DNA from: CBFHND01 sp965657085
GTDB taxonomy: Bacteria > Pseudomonadota > Alphaproteobacteria > Rhodobacterales > Rhodobacteraceae
DNA length: 64,000 bases
NCBI GenBank assembly: GCA_965657085.1
Contig: CBFHND010000007.1
Location: 70,602-134,601 of the forward strand
Direction of reading: 5' to 3'
Below, piece after piece: positions 1-9,151 of this stretch; position 1 is the stretch's first letter; each line of letters starts with the position of its first letter. Made by a program: the position numbers and the translations under genes. Below the pieces are notes generated by a model. The model saw nothing but the letters and a program-made list of their open reading frames with translations. It searched no databases and had not been told where the DNA came from.

Positions 1-84
1 TCGGGGCTAAGCGATCCTGAGCGCACCGCACTGCGCCGTGCCTTGCGGCAGATCGAAGCCACGGCAAGGGGACAGGGTGGATGA
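1..84 (+). CDS. 3' end of a gene running in from the left, possibly a MarR-family regulator
   Basis: The first reading frame is open from base 1 to a TGA at 82-84 and encodes a 27-residue tail (SGLSDPERTALRRALRQIEA...). The pattern LSdpER..LrraLrqIe resembles the C-terminal dimerisation helix of MarR-family repressors, which often sit beside hydroxycinnamate genes (FerR/CouR type). The stop overlaps the next start (ATGA), so the two genes are probably cotranscribed and coupled. The identification rests on a very short tail and is weak; the existence of a coding end is better supported. Confidence 0.4.
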   Translation, partial: SGLSDPERTALRRALRQIEATARGQGG

Positions 85-1895
85 CCGACCACTTGAACCT
101 CGCCCCGCACAAGGTGATCCGAGAGGACCGCGCCGATGGGTCGATCCTGCTGACTTCGGGCCACGATATGCCGCCCTGCGCATCCTCGACAGGCGTGTGG
201 CTGGACAAGTGGGCCAGCGCAGCGCCGGACCGGGTGTTCATTGCCGAACGGTCCGGCGATGGTTGGCGCAGCGAAACCTATGCCAGTGCGCGTCAGAAAG
301 TACGGGCCATTGGCGGCTGGCTGTTGGCGCAGGGCATGGGGCAGGACACGCCCATCCTGATCCTGTCGGGCAACGGTGTCGATCACGCGCTTCTGAGTTT
401 GGGCGCGCAGTATGTTGGTGTGCCGACAGTGCCCGTGGCCGAACAGTATTCCCTGATCCCGGGTGCACATGGCCGACTGCAATTCGTGGTCGACCTCATT
501 CGCCCCGCGGCTGTGTTTGCCTCGGATGGCACGGCTTATGGCGATGCTCTTTCGCTGGTCGGATGTCCGGCCATTGCATCCGATCCGGCAGGGTCGGGAG
601 CCACGCCTTTCCGTGATCTTCTGGCGCATTCCGATGCGGGCGTGGAGGCGGCCCATGACGCCATCGGTGCGGATACTGTGGCGAAGATTTTGATGACTTC
701 GGGCTCCACGTCCGACCCCAAGGGCGTGCTGACCACCCATGGCATGATGACCACCAATCAGGCGCAGATCGCCGCGGGCCTGCCCTTTGTCGCGGACAAG
801 CCGCCGGTGCTGGTGGATTGGCTGCCCTGGAATCACGTGTTTGGCGGGTCGCACAATTTCAACCTTGTGCTGGCGCAGGGCGGCAGCCTCTATATCGACG
901 ATGGCAAACCCCTGCCCGCGCTTTTCCCGCGAACCCTTGAGAACATTTCAAAGGTGGCAGGCACCATATCGTTCAACGTGCCGGTCGGATTTGCGCAATT
1001 GCTGGCGGCGCTGCGTCAGGACGCGGCCCTGCGCGAGACCTACTTCAGTCAACTCGACATGATCTTCTACGCCGGCGCGTCCCTGCCGCAGGAGACATGG
1101 GCGGGTCTCGAAGAACTGGCCATGGCCACCGGGGGCCGCGTGCCTTTGATCACCTCAAGCTGGGGGCTGACCGAAACTGCACCGGCGTGCCTGTTGCAGC
1201 ATCAACCGGCCAGGGGGGCGGGTATGGTCGGCGTGCCTTTGCCCGGCTGGCAGGTGAAACTGGACCCGGTGGAAGGCGACCGCTTTGGCGTGCGGGTCAA
1301 GGGCGAGGCGCTGTTTCAGGGATATCTGAACAACCCGGCCAAGACCGCCGCGGCCTTCGACGACGAAGGGTTTTTCGTCACCGGGGATGCGATGAAGTTC
1401 GTCGACCCGGAGGACCCCGCCAAGGGGCTGCGCTTTGATGGCCGCTTGTCCGAGGATTTCAAGCTGACGTCAGGCACATGGGTGCAGGCCGCACAGCTGC
1501 GTCTGGACATGCTTGGGGTGCTGGCGCCGCTGGCGGCGGATGTGATCGTGACCGGCGCGGGGCGCGACGAACTGGGCCTTCTGATCGTGCCAAATCGTGG
1601 GGCCATAGAGGCCCAGGGATACGTTATGGCCGAGATGGACGGCACCGCCATGGCGGACGATCTGGCCGCAGATATCCGCGCCCGCCTCGAAGGCGCTGCG
1701 GCCAAGGCCACGGGCTCTGCCAATCGCGTAACCCGCGCCTTGATCCTGTCTGCGCCACCCGAAATGGGCGCGGGCGAGGTCACGGCCAAGGGCAACATCA
1801 ACTTTGCGCGCCTTCTGGACCTGCGCGCCGCGTTGGTCGACCGCCTATACGACAACATGGACCCAGCCAGCATTGTGATTTCCAGCCATGATTGA
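81..1895 (+). CDS. Feruloyl-CoA synthase-like acyl-CoA ligase (hydroxycinnamate/cinnamate activation)
   Basis: A 604-residue ANL-superfamily AMP-forming ligase. It shows the AMP-binding P-loop (MTSGSTSDPKGV, about residue 205), the GLTE motif of the adenylate site (SSWGLTETAP, about residue 363) and the TGD motif (FVTGDAM, about residue 436). The N-terminus (LAPHKVIREDRADGSILL...) and overall length match feruloyl-CoA synthases rather than acetyl- or benzoyl-CoA ligases. Such enzymes join ferulate, coumarate or cinnamate to CoA in the cytoplasm. The start overlaps the upstream stop and the next gene starts 8 bases before this one ends. Given the box genes downstream, the natural substrate may be a cinnamate whose side chain is shortened to benzoate; this is inference. 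Confidence 0.8.
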   Translation: MTDHLNLAPHKVIREDRADGSILLTSGHDMPPCASSTGVWLDKWASAAPDRVFIAERSGDGWRSETYASARQKVRAIGGWLLAQGMGQDTPILILSGNGVDHALLSLGAQYVGVPTVPVAEQYSLIPGAHGRLQFVVDLIRPAAVFASDGTAYGDALSLVGCPAIASDPAGSGATPFRDLLAHSDAGVEAAHDAIGADTVAKILMTSGSTSDPKGVLTTHGMMTTNQAQIAAGLPFVADKPPVLVDWLPWNHVFGGSHNFNLVLAQGGSLYIDDGKPLPALFPRTLENISKVAGTISFNVPVGFAQLLAALRQDAALRETYFSQLDMIFYAGASLPQETWAGLEELAMATGGRVPLITSSWGLTETAPACLLQHQPARGAGMVGVPLPGWQVKLDPVEGDRFGVRVKGEALFQGYLNNPAKTAAAFDDEGFFVTGDAMKFVDPEDPAKGLRFDGRLSEDFKLTSGTWVQAAQLRLDMLGVLAPLAADVIVTGAGRDELGLLIVPNRGAIEAQGYVMAEMDGTAMADDLAADIRARLEGAAAKATGSANRVTRALILSAPPEMGAGEVTAKGNINFARLLDLRAALVDRLYDNMDPASIVISSHD

Positions 1896-2763
1896 CCTCG
1901 ACAAAATCCGCGCCATCGATTTTCACACCCACGCCGAAGAACCCTGTGGCTGCCACGCCGACGATGGCTACGACGATCTGCAAAGCACCATGGCCAGCTA
2001 CTTTGGCGCGCCGTGGAAGCACCCGCCAACAGTGCCGGAAACCGCTGCCCACTACCGCGCGCAGAATATCGCCGCGGTAATCTTTCCTGTCGATGCAGAA
2101 CGCGAAACCGGATACCGCCGCTACGCCAATGAAGAAGTGGCCGAGATCGCGGCCGAGAACGACGACATCCTTATCCCCTTCGCCTCCATCGATCCGCACA
2201 AGGGCAAGATGGGTGTGCGTGAAGCCCGCCGCCTGATCCGCGATTTCGGCATCAAGGGTTTCAAGTTTCATCCCACCATGCAGGGTTTTTACGCCAATGA
2301 CCGCATGGCCTACGGCCTTTACGAAGCCATCGCCGAAGAGGGGGGTATCGCGCTCTTCCACACTGGTCAGACGGGCGTGGGGTCGGGCATGCGCGGGGGC
2401 AATGGCATGCGCCTGAAGTATTCCAACCCGATGAACATGGATGATGTGGCCGTGGATTTCCCGGACATGAAGATCATCCTCGCCCACCCCAGCTTCCCCT
2501 GGCAGGAGGAGGCGCTGGCCGTGGCGCAGCACAAGCCCAACGTCTATATCGACCTCAGCGGCTGGTCGCCCAAATACTTCCCCGACATCCTTGTGCGGTA
2601 TTGCAATTCGATCCTGCGCAAGAAGGTATTGTTCGGATCGGATTGGCCGATGATTACGCCCGAACGCTGGCTGTCGGATTTCGAAGGCATTGCCATACGC
2701 GACGACCGGCGGCCCGACATCATCAAGAACAACGCGGCCCGATTGCTTGACCTGATGCAGTAA
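1888..2763 (+). CDS. Amidohydrolase-2 family protein, CouO-like 4-hydroxyphenyl-beta-ketoacyl-CoA hydrolase
   Basis: A 291-residue TIM-barrel amidohydrolase of the ACMSD-like family. The first metal motif is seen as IDFHTHAEE (residues about 10-18), followed by KFHPT, a strand-end IILAHPSFPW and the terminal FGSDWPM that carries the catalytic Asp. Members next to feruloyl/coumaroyl-CoA ligases hydrolyse the beta-ketoacyl-CoA formed in non-oxidative side-chain degradation and release the aromatic acid (CouO type). It overlaps the ligase by 8 bases, so coupled expression is likely. The exact ring substitution of the substrate cannot be read from the sequence. Confidence 0.75.
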   Translation: MIDLDKIRAIDFHTHAEEPCGCHADDGYDDLQSTMASYFGAPWKHPPTVPETAAHYRAQNIAAVIFPVDAERETGYRRYANEEVAEIAAENDDILIPFASIDPHKGKMGVREARRLIRDFGIKGFKFHPTMQGFYANDRMAYGLYEAIAEEGGIALFHTGQTGVGSGMRGGNGMRLKYSNPMNMDDVAVDFPDMKIILAHPSFPWQEEALAVAQHKPNVYIDLSGWSPKYFPDILVRYCNSILRKKVLFGSDWPMITPERWLSDFEGIAIRDDRRPDIIKNNAARLLDLMQ

Positions 2764-2841
2764 AGTGCGACATTTTGGCAAGGTACTTGCGGCAGAGTTG
2801 CGAGAGTGCACGATAACGCAAAGGTCTTTGGGAGGAGACAG

Positions 2842-4365
2842 ATGACCAATGCCGCCACCTACTTCGTGGACCGCCATGTGGATGAAGGCCGCAGCGACAA
2901 GGTGGCTTTTCGCGAATTTGGCTCGGGACGTACGCTGACGTATGGCGCGCTGGCCGGTCTTTCGGATCAGGCGGCAGGCGCCTTGGCACGTGCCGGGATC
3001 GCCCCTGAAGAGCGCGCGGCGATGTTGGTGTTGGATCAGATCGAGTTTCCACAAATCTTTTGGGGCGCGATCAAGCGCGGGGTCATCCCCGTTCCGATCA
3101 ACACGCTGCTGGCGACGCCCGTCTACGACGTGATCCTGCGTGACAGTCGGGCCTCGATCCTGTTTGTCTCAAAAGAGCTATACAAAACGGTGAAGCCATT
3201 GCTGGCCGACAATCCTTTTCTACGCAAGGTGGTCGTGATCGGCGACGCGCCCGAGGGGACCATGTCGTTCGGCACGTTCATGGAAGGCGCCACGCCATTG
3301 GCAGCCTTCGATGCCAGCGCTGACGAGAATGCCTTCTGGCTTTATTCTTCCGGGTCCACAGGGCAGCCCAAGGGGGTGCATCATGTCCACTCCAGCCTGA
3401 AGGCCACCGCCGATACATATGGCGCGCAGGTGCTGCAAATCCGCGAGGATGACACGGTCTTCTCTGCTGCAAAGTTCTTTTTCGCCTATGGGCTTGGCAA
3501 TGCGATGACGTTTCCCATGTCTGTAGGCGCCACAACCATTCTGTTTAGTGGACGGCCCACGCCAGATGGGGTGATCGACATTCTGAACACCGAACAGCCG
3601 ACGATTTTTTGCGGCGTTCCGACGCTGTACGCGGCGATGGTTGCGCAGATGGATGCAACCGGTCCCGCCAAGGCCCCTCTTCGCACCTGTATTTCGGCGG
3701 GCGAGGCCCTGCCCGAGGACGTTGGAACCCGGTGGAAAGCGCATATGGGTGTCGACATTCTGGATGGTGTCGGATCAACGGAAATGCTGCACATCTTTCT
3801 CAGCAATGCGCCGGGCGATATAGTCTATGGGACCTCAGGCGTGCCCGTGCCGGGCTATGCCGTGCGGCTGGTTGATGAGGCCGGTGCCGATGTTGCTGTC
3901 GGGGATGTTGGTGAATTGCTGGTGCAAGGCGAGAGCGCCGCCGGCGGATACTGGAACCAACGCGCCAAATCACGTGGAACATTCGAAGGCGTATGGACCC
4001 GCACGGGCGACAAATACGAACAACGGCCGGATGGTCGGTTTGTCTACTGCGGTCGGACCGATGACATGTTCAAGGTTTCGGGCATCTGGGTCAGCCCCTT
4101 TGAAGTGGAAAGCGCGATCGTCAGCCATCCCGCTGTTCTTGAGGCCGCGGTTGTCGCCGCGAAGGATGCAGATGGTCTTGAAAAGCCGAAGGCCTATGTC
4201 GTGTTGCAAGGGGAGCGGCCCGATGGTTTCGAGGACACGTTGAAAGAGATGGTGAAAACCAAGATCGGCAAATGGAAATATCCCCGCTGGATCGAGATTG
4301 CCGATGAATTGCCCAAAACCGCGACCGGCAAGATACAGCGCTTCAAATTGCGGGAGACGACGTGA
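2842..4365 (+). CDS. bclA: Benzoate-CoA ligase
   Basis: A 507-residue ANL ligase of the benzoate-CoA ligase subfamily: P-loop YSSGSTGQPKGV (about residue 168), GSTEMLHIF adenylate motif, TGDKYE, and YCGRTDDMFKVSGIWVSP (A8 hinge region). The C-terminal PKTATGKIQR lysine motif is intact. It forms benzoyl-CoA from benzoate, ATP and CoA, the entry step of the box pathway encoded just downstream. The ATG at 2842 is chosen because GGAGGAGA lies directly upstream; an in-frame ATG at 2806 lacks such a site. The 78-base gap upstream of the start suggests its own promoter or an internal one. It overlaps the next gene by 4 bases (ATGA). Confidence 0.9.
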   Translation: MTNAATYFVDRHVDEGRSDKVAFREFGSGRTLTYGALAGLSDQAAGALARAGIAPEERAAMLVLDQIEFPQIFWGAIKRGVIPVPINTLLATPVYDVILRDSRASILFVSKELYKTVKPLLADNPFLRKVVVIGDAPEGTMSFGTFMEGATPLAAFDASADENAFWLYSSGSTGQPKGVHHVHSSLKATADTYGAQVLQIREDDTVFSAAKFFFAYGLGNAMTFPMSVGATTILFSGRPTPDGVIDILNTEQPTIFCGVPTLYAAMVAQMDATGPAKAPLRTCISAGEALPEDVGTRWKAHMGVDILDGVGSTEMLHIFLSNAPGDIVYGTSGVPVPGYAVRLVDEAGADVAVGDVGELLVQGESAAGGYWNQRAKSRGTFEGVWTRTGDKYEQRPDGRFVYCGRTDDMFKVSGIWVSPFEVESAIVSHPAVLEAAVVAAKDADGLEKPKAYVVLQGERPDGFEDTLKEMVKTKIGKWKYPRWIEIADELPKTATGKIQRFKLRETT

Positions 4366-5174
4366 TGAATTGGCCGCAAGGCACTCTGAGCATCGGCACG
4401 GCGGAGTTGGAATACGTCTGCTTCGGGCCTCCCCCTGAACAAGCCCCCACATTGGTGATGTTGCACGAGGGGTTGGGCAGCTTGGGCCTGTGGCGTGATT
4501 GGCCGCAAGCTTTGGCCGAAGCAACGGGGTGGGGCGTTCTGGCCTATTCACGTGCAGGTTACGGTCGGTCCTCCGGAACCGCATTGCCGCGACCGCTCGA
4601 TTACATGACCCGCGAGGCCGAAGATGTTCTGGGTTCGGTTCTGGATGCTGCAGGCATAGAGGATTGCGTTCTTTTGGGGCATTCCGACGGGGCCACGATT
4701 GCCGCAATCTATGCCGGGTCAGTGTCGGACATGCGTGTGCGCGGTCTGATCCTGATGGCGCCGCATTTCTTTACCGAGCCTTCCGGTCTTGCGGCCATTC
4801 GCGCTGCGGGCGACGCCTATGAAGCAGGGGACCTCAAAGCGCGTCTGGCCCGTCACCACGATGATCCCGACATGGCCTTCAGGGGCTGGCACGGGGCCTG
4901 GACAGACCCCGGTTTTGCCAATTGGAACGTGGCGGATTGCATCGACCACTGGCGCATTCCCTGCCTCGCCATTCAGGGCGAGGATGACAGCTATGGCACG
5001 GCAGCGCAGATCGAAGAGATCGACAGCCGCATCTACTCCCCGTTCGAGGCGCTCATGTTGCCCGGCTGTGGCCACGCCCCGCATCAGGACAAACCGGTCG
5101 AGACCACCGAAGCCATCGCCGAATTCTGCGCCCGTCTGAAACGACTGGAAGAGGCGCAGGTGACGCTTGGGTGA
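4362..5174 (+). CDS. Alpha/beta hydrolase of the box cluster
   Basis: A 270-residue alpha/beta-hydrolase fold protein. The nucleophile elbow is LLGHSDGAT (Ser in GHSDG, about residue 107), the acid lies around QGEDDSYGT and the catalytic His is in GCGHAPHQD near the C-terminus. Alpha/beta hydrolases are frequent in box gene clusters and are thought to act on acyl-CoA or lactone by-products, but the substrate is not established. It is coupled on both sides: ATGA overlap with bclA and an 8-base overlap with the DUF309 gene. Confidence 0.75.
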   Translation: MMNWPQGTLSIGTAELEYVCFGPPPEQAPTLVMLHEGLGSLGLWRDWPQALAEATGWGVLAYSRAGYGRSSGTALPRPLDYMTREAEDVLGSVLDAAGIEDCVLLGHSDGATIAAIYAGSVSDMRVRGLILMAPHFFTEPSGLAAIRAAGDAYEAGDLKARLARHHDDPDMAFRGWHGAWTDPGFANWNVADCIDHWRIPCLAIQGEDDSYGTAAQIEEIDSRIYSPFEALMLPGCGHAPHQDKPVETTEAIAEFCARLKRLEEAQVTLG

Positions 5175-5607
5175 CGCACCGCCCGCGCCGCTTCCGCCCC
5201 ATGCCTACGTGCCGGGCCGCACGGCGCGTCACCCCGAAGACTGGTTCGATCCGTTCAAGGACATCGCCCCAGACCCCTTGAACAGCCCCGCGATGCGTAT
5301 TGGCCTCTACTATTTTCACGAAGGGTACTTCTGGGAATGTCATGAAGTGCTTGAAGCGGTTTGGTTGGCTTTGCCGGACCCAAGCGCGGAAAGGCAGATG
5401 GTGCAGGCCGTGATTCAGTTGGCCAATGCCTGCCTGAAGCTTGAAATGGGCAAGCGACGCGCCGCAGAGCGATTGTGCGATATTGTGCAGGGTCACTTGG
5501 AAAAGGCCGCTGGGGCAGGGGTGATTCCGGGATTTGAACGGGAAACAGCATGCCAAGTGCTGAATAAAACCCGCCAGCAGGTAAAGAAGATGAATAAAAG
5601 TGCATAA
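5167..5607 (+). CDS. DUF309 domain protein
   Basis: About 146 residues. The segment GLYYFHEGYFWECHEVLEAVW (residues about 46-66) is the DUF309 signature, a helical His/Glu-rich motif of unknown function. No ATG lies near the beginning of the open frame, so I use the TTG at 5167, which overlaps the upstream stop; a GTG at the VPGR segment is an alternative. DUF309 proteins occur in several box clusters. The stop codon lies inside a GTGCATAAAT sequence that I list as a possible regulatory site for boxC. Confidence 0.7.
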   Translation: MGDAPPAPLPPHAYVPGRTARHPEDWFDPFKDIAPDPLNSPAMRIGLYYFHEGYFWECHEVLEAVWLALPDPSAERQMVQAVIQLANACLKLEMGKRRAAERLCDIVQGHLEKAAGAGVIPGFERETACQVLNKTRQQVKKMNKSA

Positions 5608-5717
5608 ATATGGCGCTTCGGCGTGTGCGACTTTGCCGTTCTGCCTGCGATTTTGTACCTATACTTCACAACCGTCGGGCCACGACAGGCGCGCCGCCCC
5701 CACAAGGAATACCACCC

Positions 5718-7376
5718 GTGACCAAACGCATCGACTTTCAAACAGACCCTTCGCAATACCGCCACTGGCGGGTGGAATATGATGGGCCGGTGGCCAACCT
5801 GTTCATGGATGTGGACGAGGATGGCGGGCTGTTCGATGGCTACCAGCTCAAGCTGAATTCCTATGACCTTGGCGTGGATATCGAATTGGCGGACGTGGTG
5901 CAGCGGATGCGGTTCGAGCACCCCGAGGTGAAGGTGGTGGTGATGCAGTCGGGCAAGGACCGCGTGTTCTGTGCGGGGGCCAACATCCGGATGCTGGGCG
6001 GTGCTGCGCACAGTCACAAGGTCAACTTCTGCAAGTTCACCAACGAGACGCGCAACACGTTCGAGGCGGCGGAAGAGGACAGCGGCCAGAAATACGTGGC
6101 TGCCGTGAAGGGTGCGTGCGCCGGTGGCGGCTACGAACTGGCGCTGGCGTGCAATCACATCATGCTGACGGACGATTCCACATCATCGGTGGCCTTGCCC
6201 GAAGTGCCGTTGCTGGCCGTGTTGCCCGGCACCGGGGGCCTGACCCGCGTGACGGACAAGCGTAAGGTGCGCCGGGACCGCGCCGATATCTTCTGTTCCA
6301 CCGAGGAAGGCGTGCGCGGAAAACGCGCCGTGGACTGGCGTTTGGTGGACGAGGTCGTGCCCAATTCGAAATTCGATGATACCGTGCAGGCGCGCGCGCA
6401 TGCATTTGCCACCGACTCCGACAAGGCAGATGTGACACGGGGGATTGCCCTGACACCGCTTGACCGAACGATAACAGATGATGCCGTGACCTATTCCTTG
6501 GTCGAGGTGGCCCTTGACCGCGCAGCCCACCGCGCAACGATCACGCTGCATGGTCCGACAGACGCGGCGCCTGCGGACATGGACGCCTTCACCGCCCAAG
6601 GGGACAAGGCCTATATGCTGCGTCTGGCGCGCGAGTTGGACGACACGATCCTGCACTTGCGCCTGAACGAGATGGAAGTGGGGCTCTTGATCTTTCGCAG
6701 CCAGGGTGACCCTGAAGCATTCGCCGCGCATGAGGCCCTGTTGACCACCCACAAGGATCACTGGCTGGCCAACGAGGTCCTTCAATACTGGAAACGGGTG
6801 CTGAAACGCATCGACGTCACATCCCGCAGCATGGCGGCGCTGGTCGAACATGGGTCGTGCTTTTCCGGGGTGCTGGCCGAAATCCTGTTCTCGGTCGATC
6901 GCACGTATATGATGGAAGACGAATTTGAAGGCGACAATCGCCCGATGGCGACGATTACCCTGACCGACACAAACTTTGGCCCCATGCCCATGGCCAACGG
7001 CCTCACCCGTCTGCAAACGCGGTTCCTGGGCGAGCCTGAGGCGGTGGATGCCGCCAAGGACAGCATGGGCGAGGCGCTGGAAGCCGAAGAGGCGGATGAT
7101 CTGGGACTTGTGACCATGATCCTCGACGACATCGATTGGGAGGACGAGATCCGCATCTTCATGGAAGAACGCGCCAGTTTCAGCCCCGATGCCATGACCG
7201 GGATGGAGGCGAATCTTCGCTTTGCCGGGCCCGAGACCATGGAAACCCGCATCTTTGGCCGCCTGACGGCGTGGCAAAACTGGATTTTCAACCGTCCCAA
7301 CGCGGTGGGCGAAGATGGCGCGCTGCAACGCTATGGCACGGGCGTGCGCGGAAAATACAACATGGAACGTGTGTGA
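5718..7376 (+). CDS. boxC: 2,3-epoxybenzoyl-CoA dihydrolase (ring-opening enzyme BoxC)
   Basis: A 552-residue tandem crotonase-fold protein. The first half carries the oxyanion-hole segments FCAGANIRML and KGACAGGGYELALACNHIML with LPEVPLLAVLPGTGGL; the second half has the degenerate partner domain (VEHGSCFSGVLAEILF). BoxC hydrolyses 2,3-epoxybenzoyl-CoA with loss of C2 as formate to give 3,4-dehydroadipyl-CoA semialdehyde. The GTG at 5718 is preferred over an upstream ATG at 5610: it is preceded by AAGGAA, and VTKRIDFQTDPSQYRHW is the family's usual N-terminus. The 110-base gap to the previous gene leaves room for a promoter. Confidence 0.93.
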   Translation: MTKRIDFQTDPSQYRHWRVEYDGPVANLFMDVDEDGGLFDGYQLKLNSYDLGVDIELADVVQRMRFEHPEVKVVVMQSGKDRVFCAGANIRMLGGAAHSHKVNFCKFTNETRNTFEAAEEDSGQKYVAAVKGACAGGGYELALACNHIMLTDDSTSSVALPEVPLLAVLPGTGGLTRVTDKRKVRRDRADIFCSTEEGVRGKRAVDWRLVDEVVPNSKFDDTVQARAHAFATDSDKADVTRGIALTPLDRTITDDAVTYSLVEVALDRAAHRATITLHGPTDAAPADMDAFTAQGDKAYMLRLARELDDTILHLRLNEMEVGLLIFRSQGDPEAFAAHEALLTTHKDHWLANEVLQYWKRVLKRIDVTSRSMAALVEHGSCFSGVLAEILFSVDRTYMMEDEFEGDNRPMATITLTDTNFGPMPMANGLTRLQTRFLGEPEAVDAAKDSMGEALEAEEADDLGLVTMILDDIDWEDEIRIFMEERASFSPDAMTGMEANLRFAGPETMETRIFGRLTAWQNWIFNRPNAVGEDGALQRYGTGVRGKYNMERV

Positions 7377-7386
7377 CCAAAACAGC

Positions 7387-7440
7387 GGCGGGCTGAACCC
7401 CGCCTTACATCGCGGCCCGTAAGGTGGGGCATGACCCACC
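7387..7440. repeat. Double GTAAGG/CCTTAC-type intergenic palindrome
   Basis: Two neighbouring imperfect palindromes fill the boxC-boxB gap: GGCGGG..CCCCGCCTTAC (7387-7408) and GTAAGGTGGGG..CCCACC (7419-7440). The same arms recur at 8933, 25623, 25668, 36444 and 63973. They would form GC-rich hairpins in the transcript and look like REP-type elements; they may adjust transcript stability inside the box operon. Confidence 0.7.
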
Positions 7441-7468
7441 GGCCCTCTGATAAAAGGACCAAAGACCA

Positions 7469-8920
7469 ATGCTCGATCTGATCAATGTCAGCTATGACAC
7501 GCAAATCCCCAACAATGTCGGCCTGAGCGAAGATCGCAAGGTTTTGAAAGCGCTGGAGAAATGGCACCCCGGTTATATTAACTGGTGGAACGACCTGATC
7601 CCCCAGAACTTTCAGGAAAGCATGGTCTATCTGCGCACCGCCGTCAGCGTAGACCCCAAAGGCTGGGCCAAGTTCGATTATGTGAAGATGCCGGAGTACC
7701 GCTGGGGCGTTTTGTTGGCACCTGCTGTTAAAGACCGCAAGATACCCATGGGCGAGCATTACGGCGAACCCGCTTGGCAGGAGGTGCCGGGCGAATACCG
7801 CAACATGCTCAAGCGGTTGATCGTGATTCAGGGGGATACAGAACCGGGGTCGGTGGAACAGCAACGGTTCCTCGGGCTGACGGCCCCGTCGCTCTATGAC
7901 ATGCGCAACCTCTTCCAGGTGAACGTCGAAGAGGGGCGGCACCTGTGGGCCATGGTCTACCTGCTGCAGAAATACTTTGGCCGGGATGGTCGTGAGGAGG
8001 CCGATGACATGCTGGTGCGATCGTCGGGGGACGAAGACGCGCCGCGCATGTTGGGGGCGTTTAACGAGGAAACGCCTGATTGGCTGTCGTTCTTCATGTT
8101 CACCTATTTCACCGACCGCGACGGCAAGATGCAGTTGGAAAGCCTCGCGCAATCGGGGTTCGATCCCTTGTCGCGCACCTGCCGGTTCATGCTGACCGAA
8201 GAGGCGCACCACATGTTCGTCGGCGAAACCGGCGTGGGGCGGACCATTCAGGCGACACTCGAGGCGATGAAGGCCAATGGCATCACTGACCCTTACGACA
8301 TCAACAAGATCCGCGATCTGGGTGTGATCGACCTGCCCACGATCCAGAAAAAGCTGAACCTGCACTACACGCTGTCGCTGGACCTGTTCGGTCAGGAAGT
8401 CAGCACCAATGCCGCAAACGCCTTCAACTCGGGCATCAAGGGGCGGTACATGGAACAGCGGATCGACGATGATCACATGCTGCAGAACGACACTTATGCG
8501 GTGAGCACCATCAAGGACGGACAGATCGTGACCGAAGATGTGCCTGCGCTGACGGCCATCAATATGCGCCTGCGGGACGACTATGTGCGCGATGCCGCGG
8601 GCGGCGTGGGCCGCTGGAACAAGCAGATCGCCAAGTCGGGGATCGAGTTTGAACTGAAGTTGCCGCACGAAGGGTTCCACCGCCAGATTGGTGTGTTCAG
8701 TTCGGTTGCCGTAGACCCTGATGGCAACATCCTGTCCGCCGAGGCGTGGACCAAACGCCAGAACGAATGGCTGCCGACCAAGGCGGATGGCGATTTCATC
8801 CAGTCGTTGATGAAGCCCTGCTATGAGCCCGGAAAATACGCCAGCTGGATCGCGCCGCCCAAGGTGGGCATCGACAACAAGCCGGGCGATTTCGAATACG
8901 TCAAACTGCACATGGCCTGA
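7469..8920 (+). CDS. boxB: Benzoyl-CoA 2,3-epoxidase subunit BoxB
   Basis: A 483-residue diiron oxygenase component. Two Glu/His iron-binding segments are visible: VNVEEGRHLWAM (residues 151-162) and MLTEEAHHMFVGE (residues 241-253). BoxB inserts one oxygen atom of O2 into benzoyl-CoA to form the 2,3-epoxide, using electrons from BoxA. Length and sequence match BoxB throughout. The start is the ATG at 7469, preceded by AAAAGGACC. It lies between two palindromic repeats and upstream of a small cysteine-rich gene and boxA. Confidence 0.95.
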   Translation: MLDLINVSYDTQIPNNVGLSEDRKVLKALEKWHPGYINWWNDLIPQNFQESMVYLRTAVSVDPKGWAKFDYVKMPEYRWGVLLAPAVKDRKIPMGEHYGEPAWQEVPGEYRNMLKRLIVIQGDTEPGSVEQQRFLGLTAPSLYDMRNLFQVNVEEGRHLWAMVYLLQKYFGRDGREEADDMLVRSSGDEDAPRMLGAFNEETPDWLSFFMFTYFTDRDGKMQLESLAQSGFDPLSRTCRFMLTEEAHHMFVGETGVGRTIQATLEAMKANGITDPYDINKIRDLGVIDLPTIQKKLNLHYTLSLDLFGQEVSTNAANAFNSGIKGRYMEQRIDDDHMLQNDTYAVSTIKDGQIVTEDVPALTAINMRLRDDYVRDAAGGVGRWNKQIAKSGIEFELKLPHEGFHRQIGVFSSVAVDPDGNILSAEAWTKRQNEWLPTKADGDFIQSLMKPCYEPGKYASWIAPPKVGIDNKPGDFEYVKLHMA

Positions 8921-8932
8921 GGCTGGTTGCGC

Positions 8933-8958
8933 GTAAGGCGGGGTCAACCCCGCCTTAC
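8933..8958. repeat. GTAAGGCGGGG/CCCCGCCTTAC palindrome
   Basis: A near-perfect inverted repeat with 11-base arms (GTAAGGCGGGG and CCCCGCCTTAC) and a 4-base loop, just after the boxB stop. It is the clearest copy of the dispersed palindrome family in this window. No T-run follows, so it is not a classical terminator. Confidence 0.8.
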
Positions 8959-8971
8959 CCAAATGGGAGAC

Positions 8972-9151
8972 ATGGAAATGAAAATCGACCGTGCCGCCGC
9001 CTTTGCCCCGCGCACGCAAGCTTTGGCAGAGGGTATTTCACAGCTGCAGGGCCCTTGCGTCGGATGTGTGGGCTGCAATGGACTGTGCAATGCCCTGATC
9101 GAAGCTATCTTGCTGCCGGAGTTGATATTGTCCAAAGGCCGCGCCACATGA
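8972..9151 (+). CDS. 59-residue protein with a CxxCxxCxxxC motif between boxB and boxA
   Basis: A small open frame with start ATG 8972 (GGGAGA just upstream; a second in-frame ATG at 8978). Residues 29-39 read CVGCVGCNGLC, i.e. C29-x2-C32-x2-C35-x3-C39, the cysteine spacing of a ferredoxin [4Fe-4S] site, though without the usual following proline. A hydrophobic helix (ALIEAILLPELIL) follows. The stop overlaps the boxA start (ATGA), which argues that it is translated. I do not recognise a named family. It could be an electron-transfer or cluster-assembly accessory of BoxAB; that role is inference. Confidence 0.65.
   Translation: MEMKIDRAAAFAPRTQALAEGISQLQGPCVGCVGCNGLCNALIEAILLPELILSKGRAT

Noticed and set aside
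7387..8958. Rho-independent terminators inside the box operon
   Set aside because: The hairpins belong to the dispersed palindrome family and are not followed by T-runs.
7331..9019. A 562-residue minus-strand open frame across boxB
   Set aside because: Antisense shadow of boxB, with no recognisable motifs.
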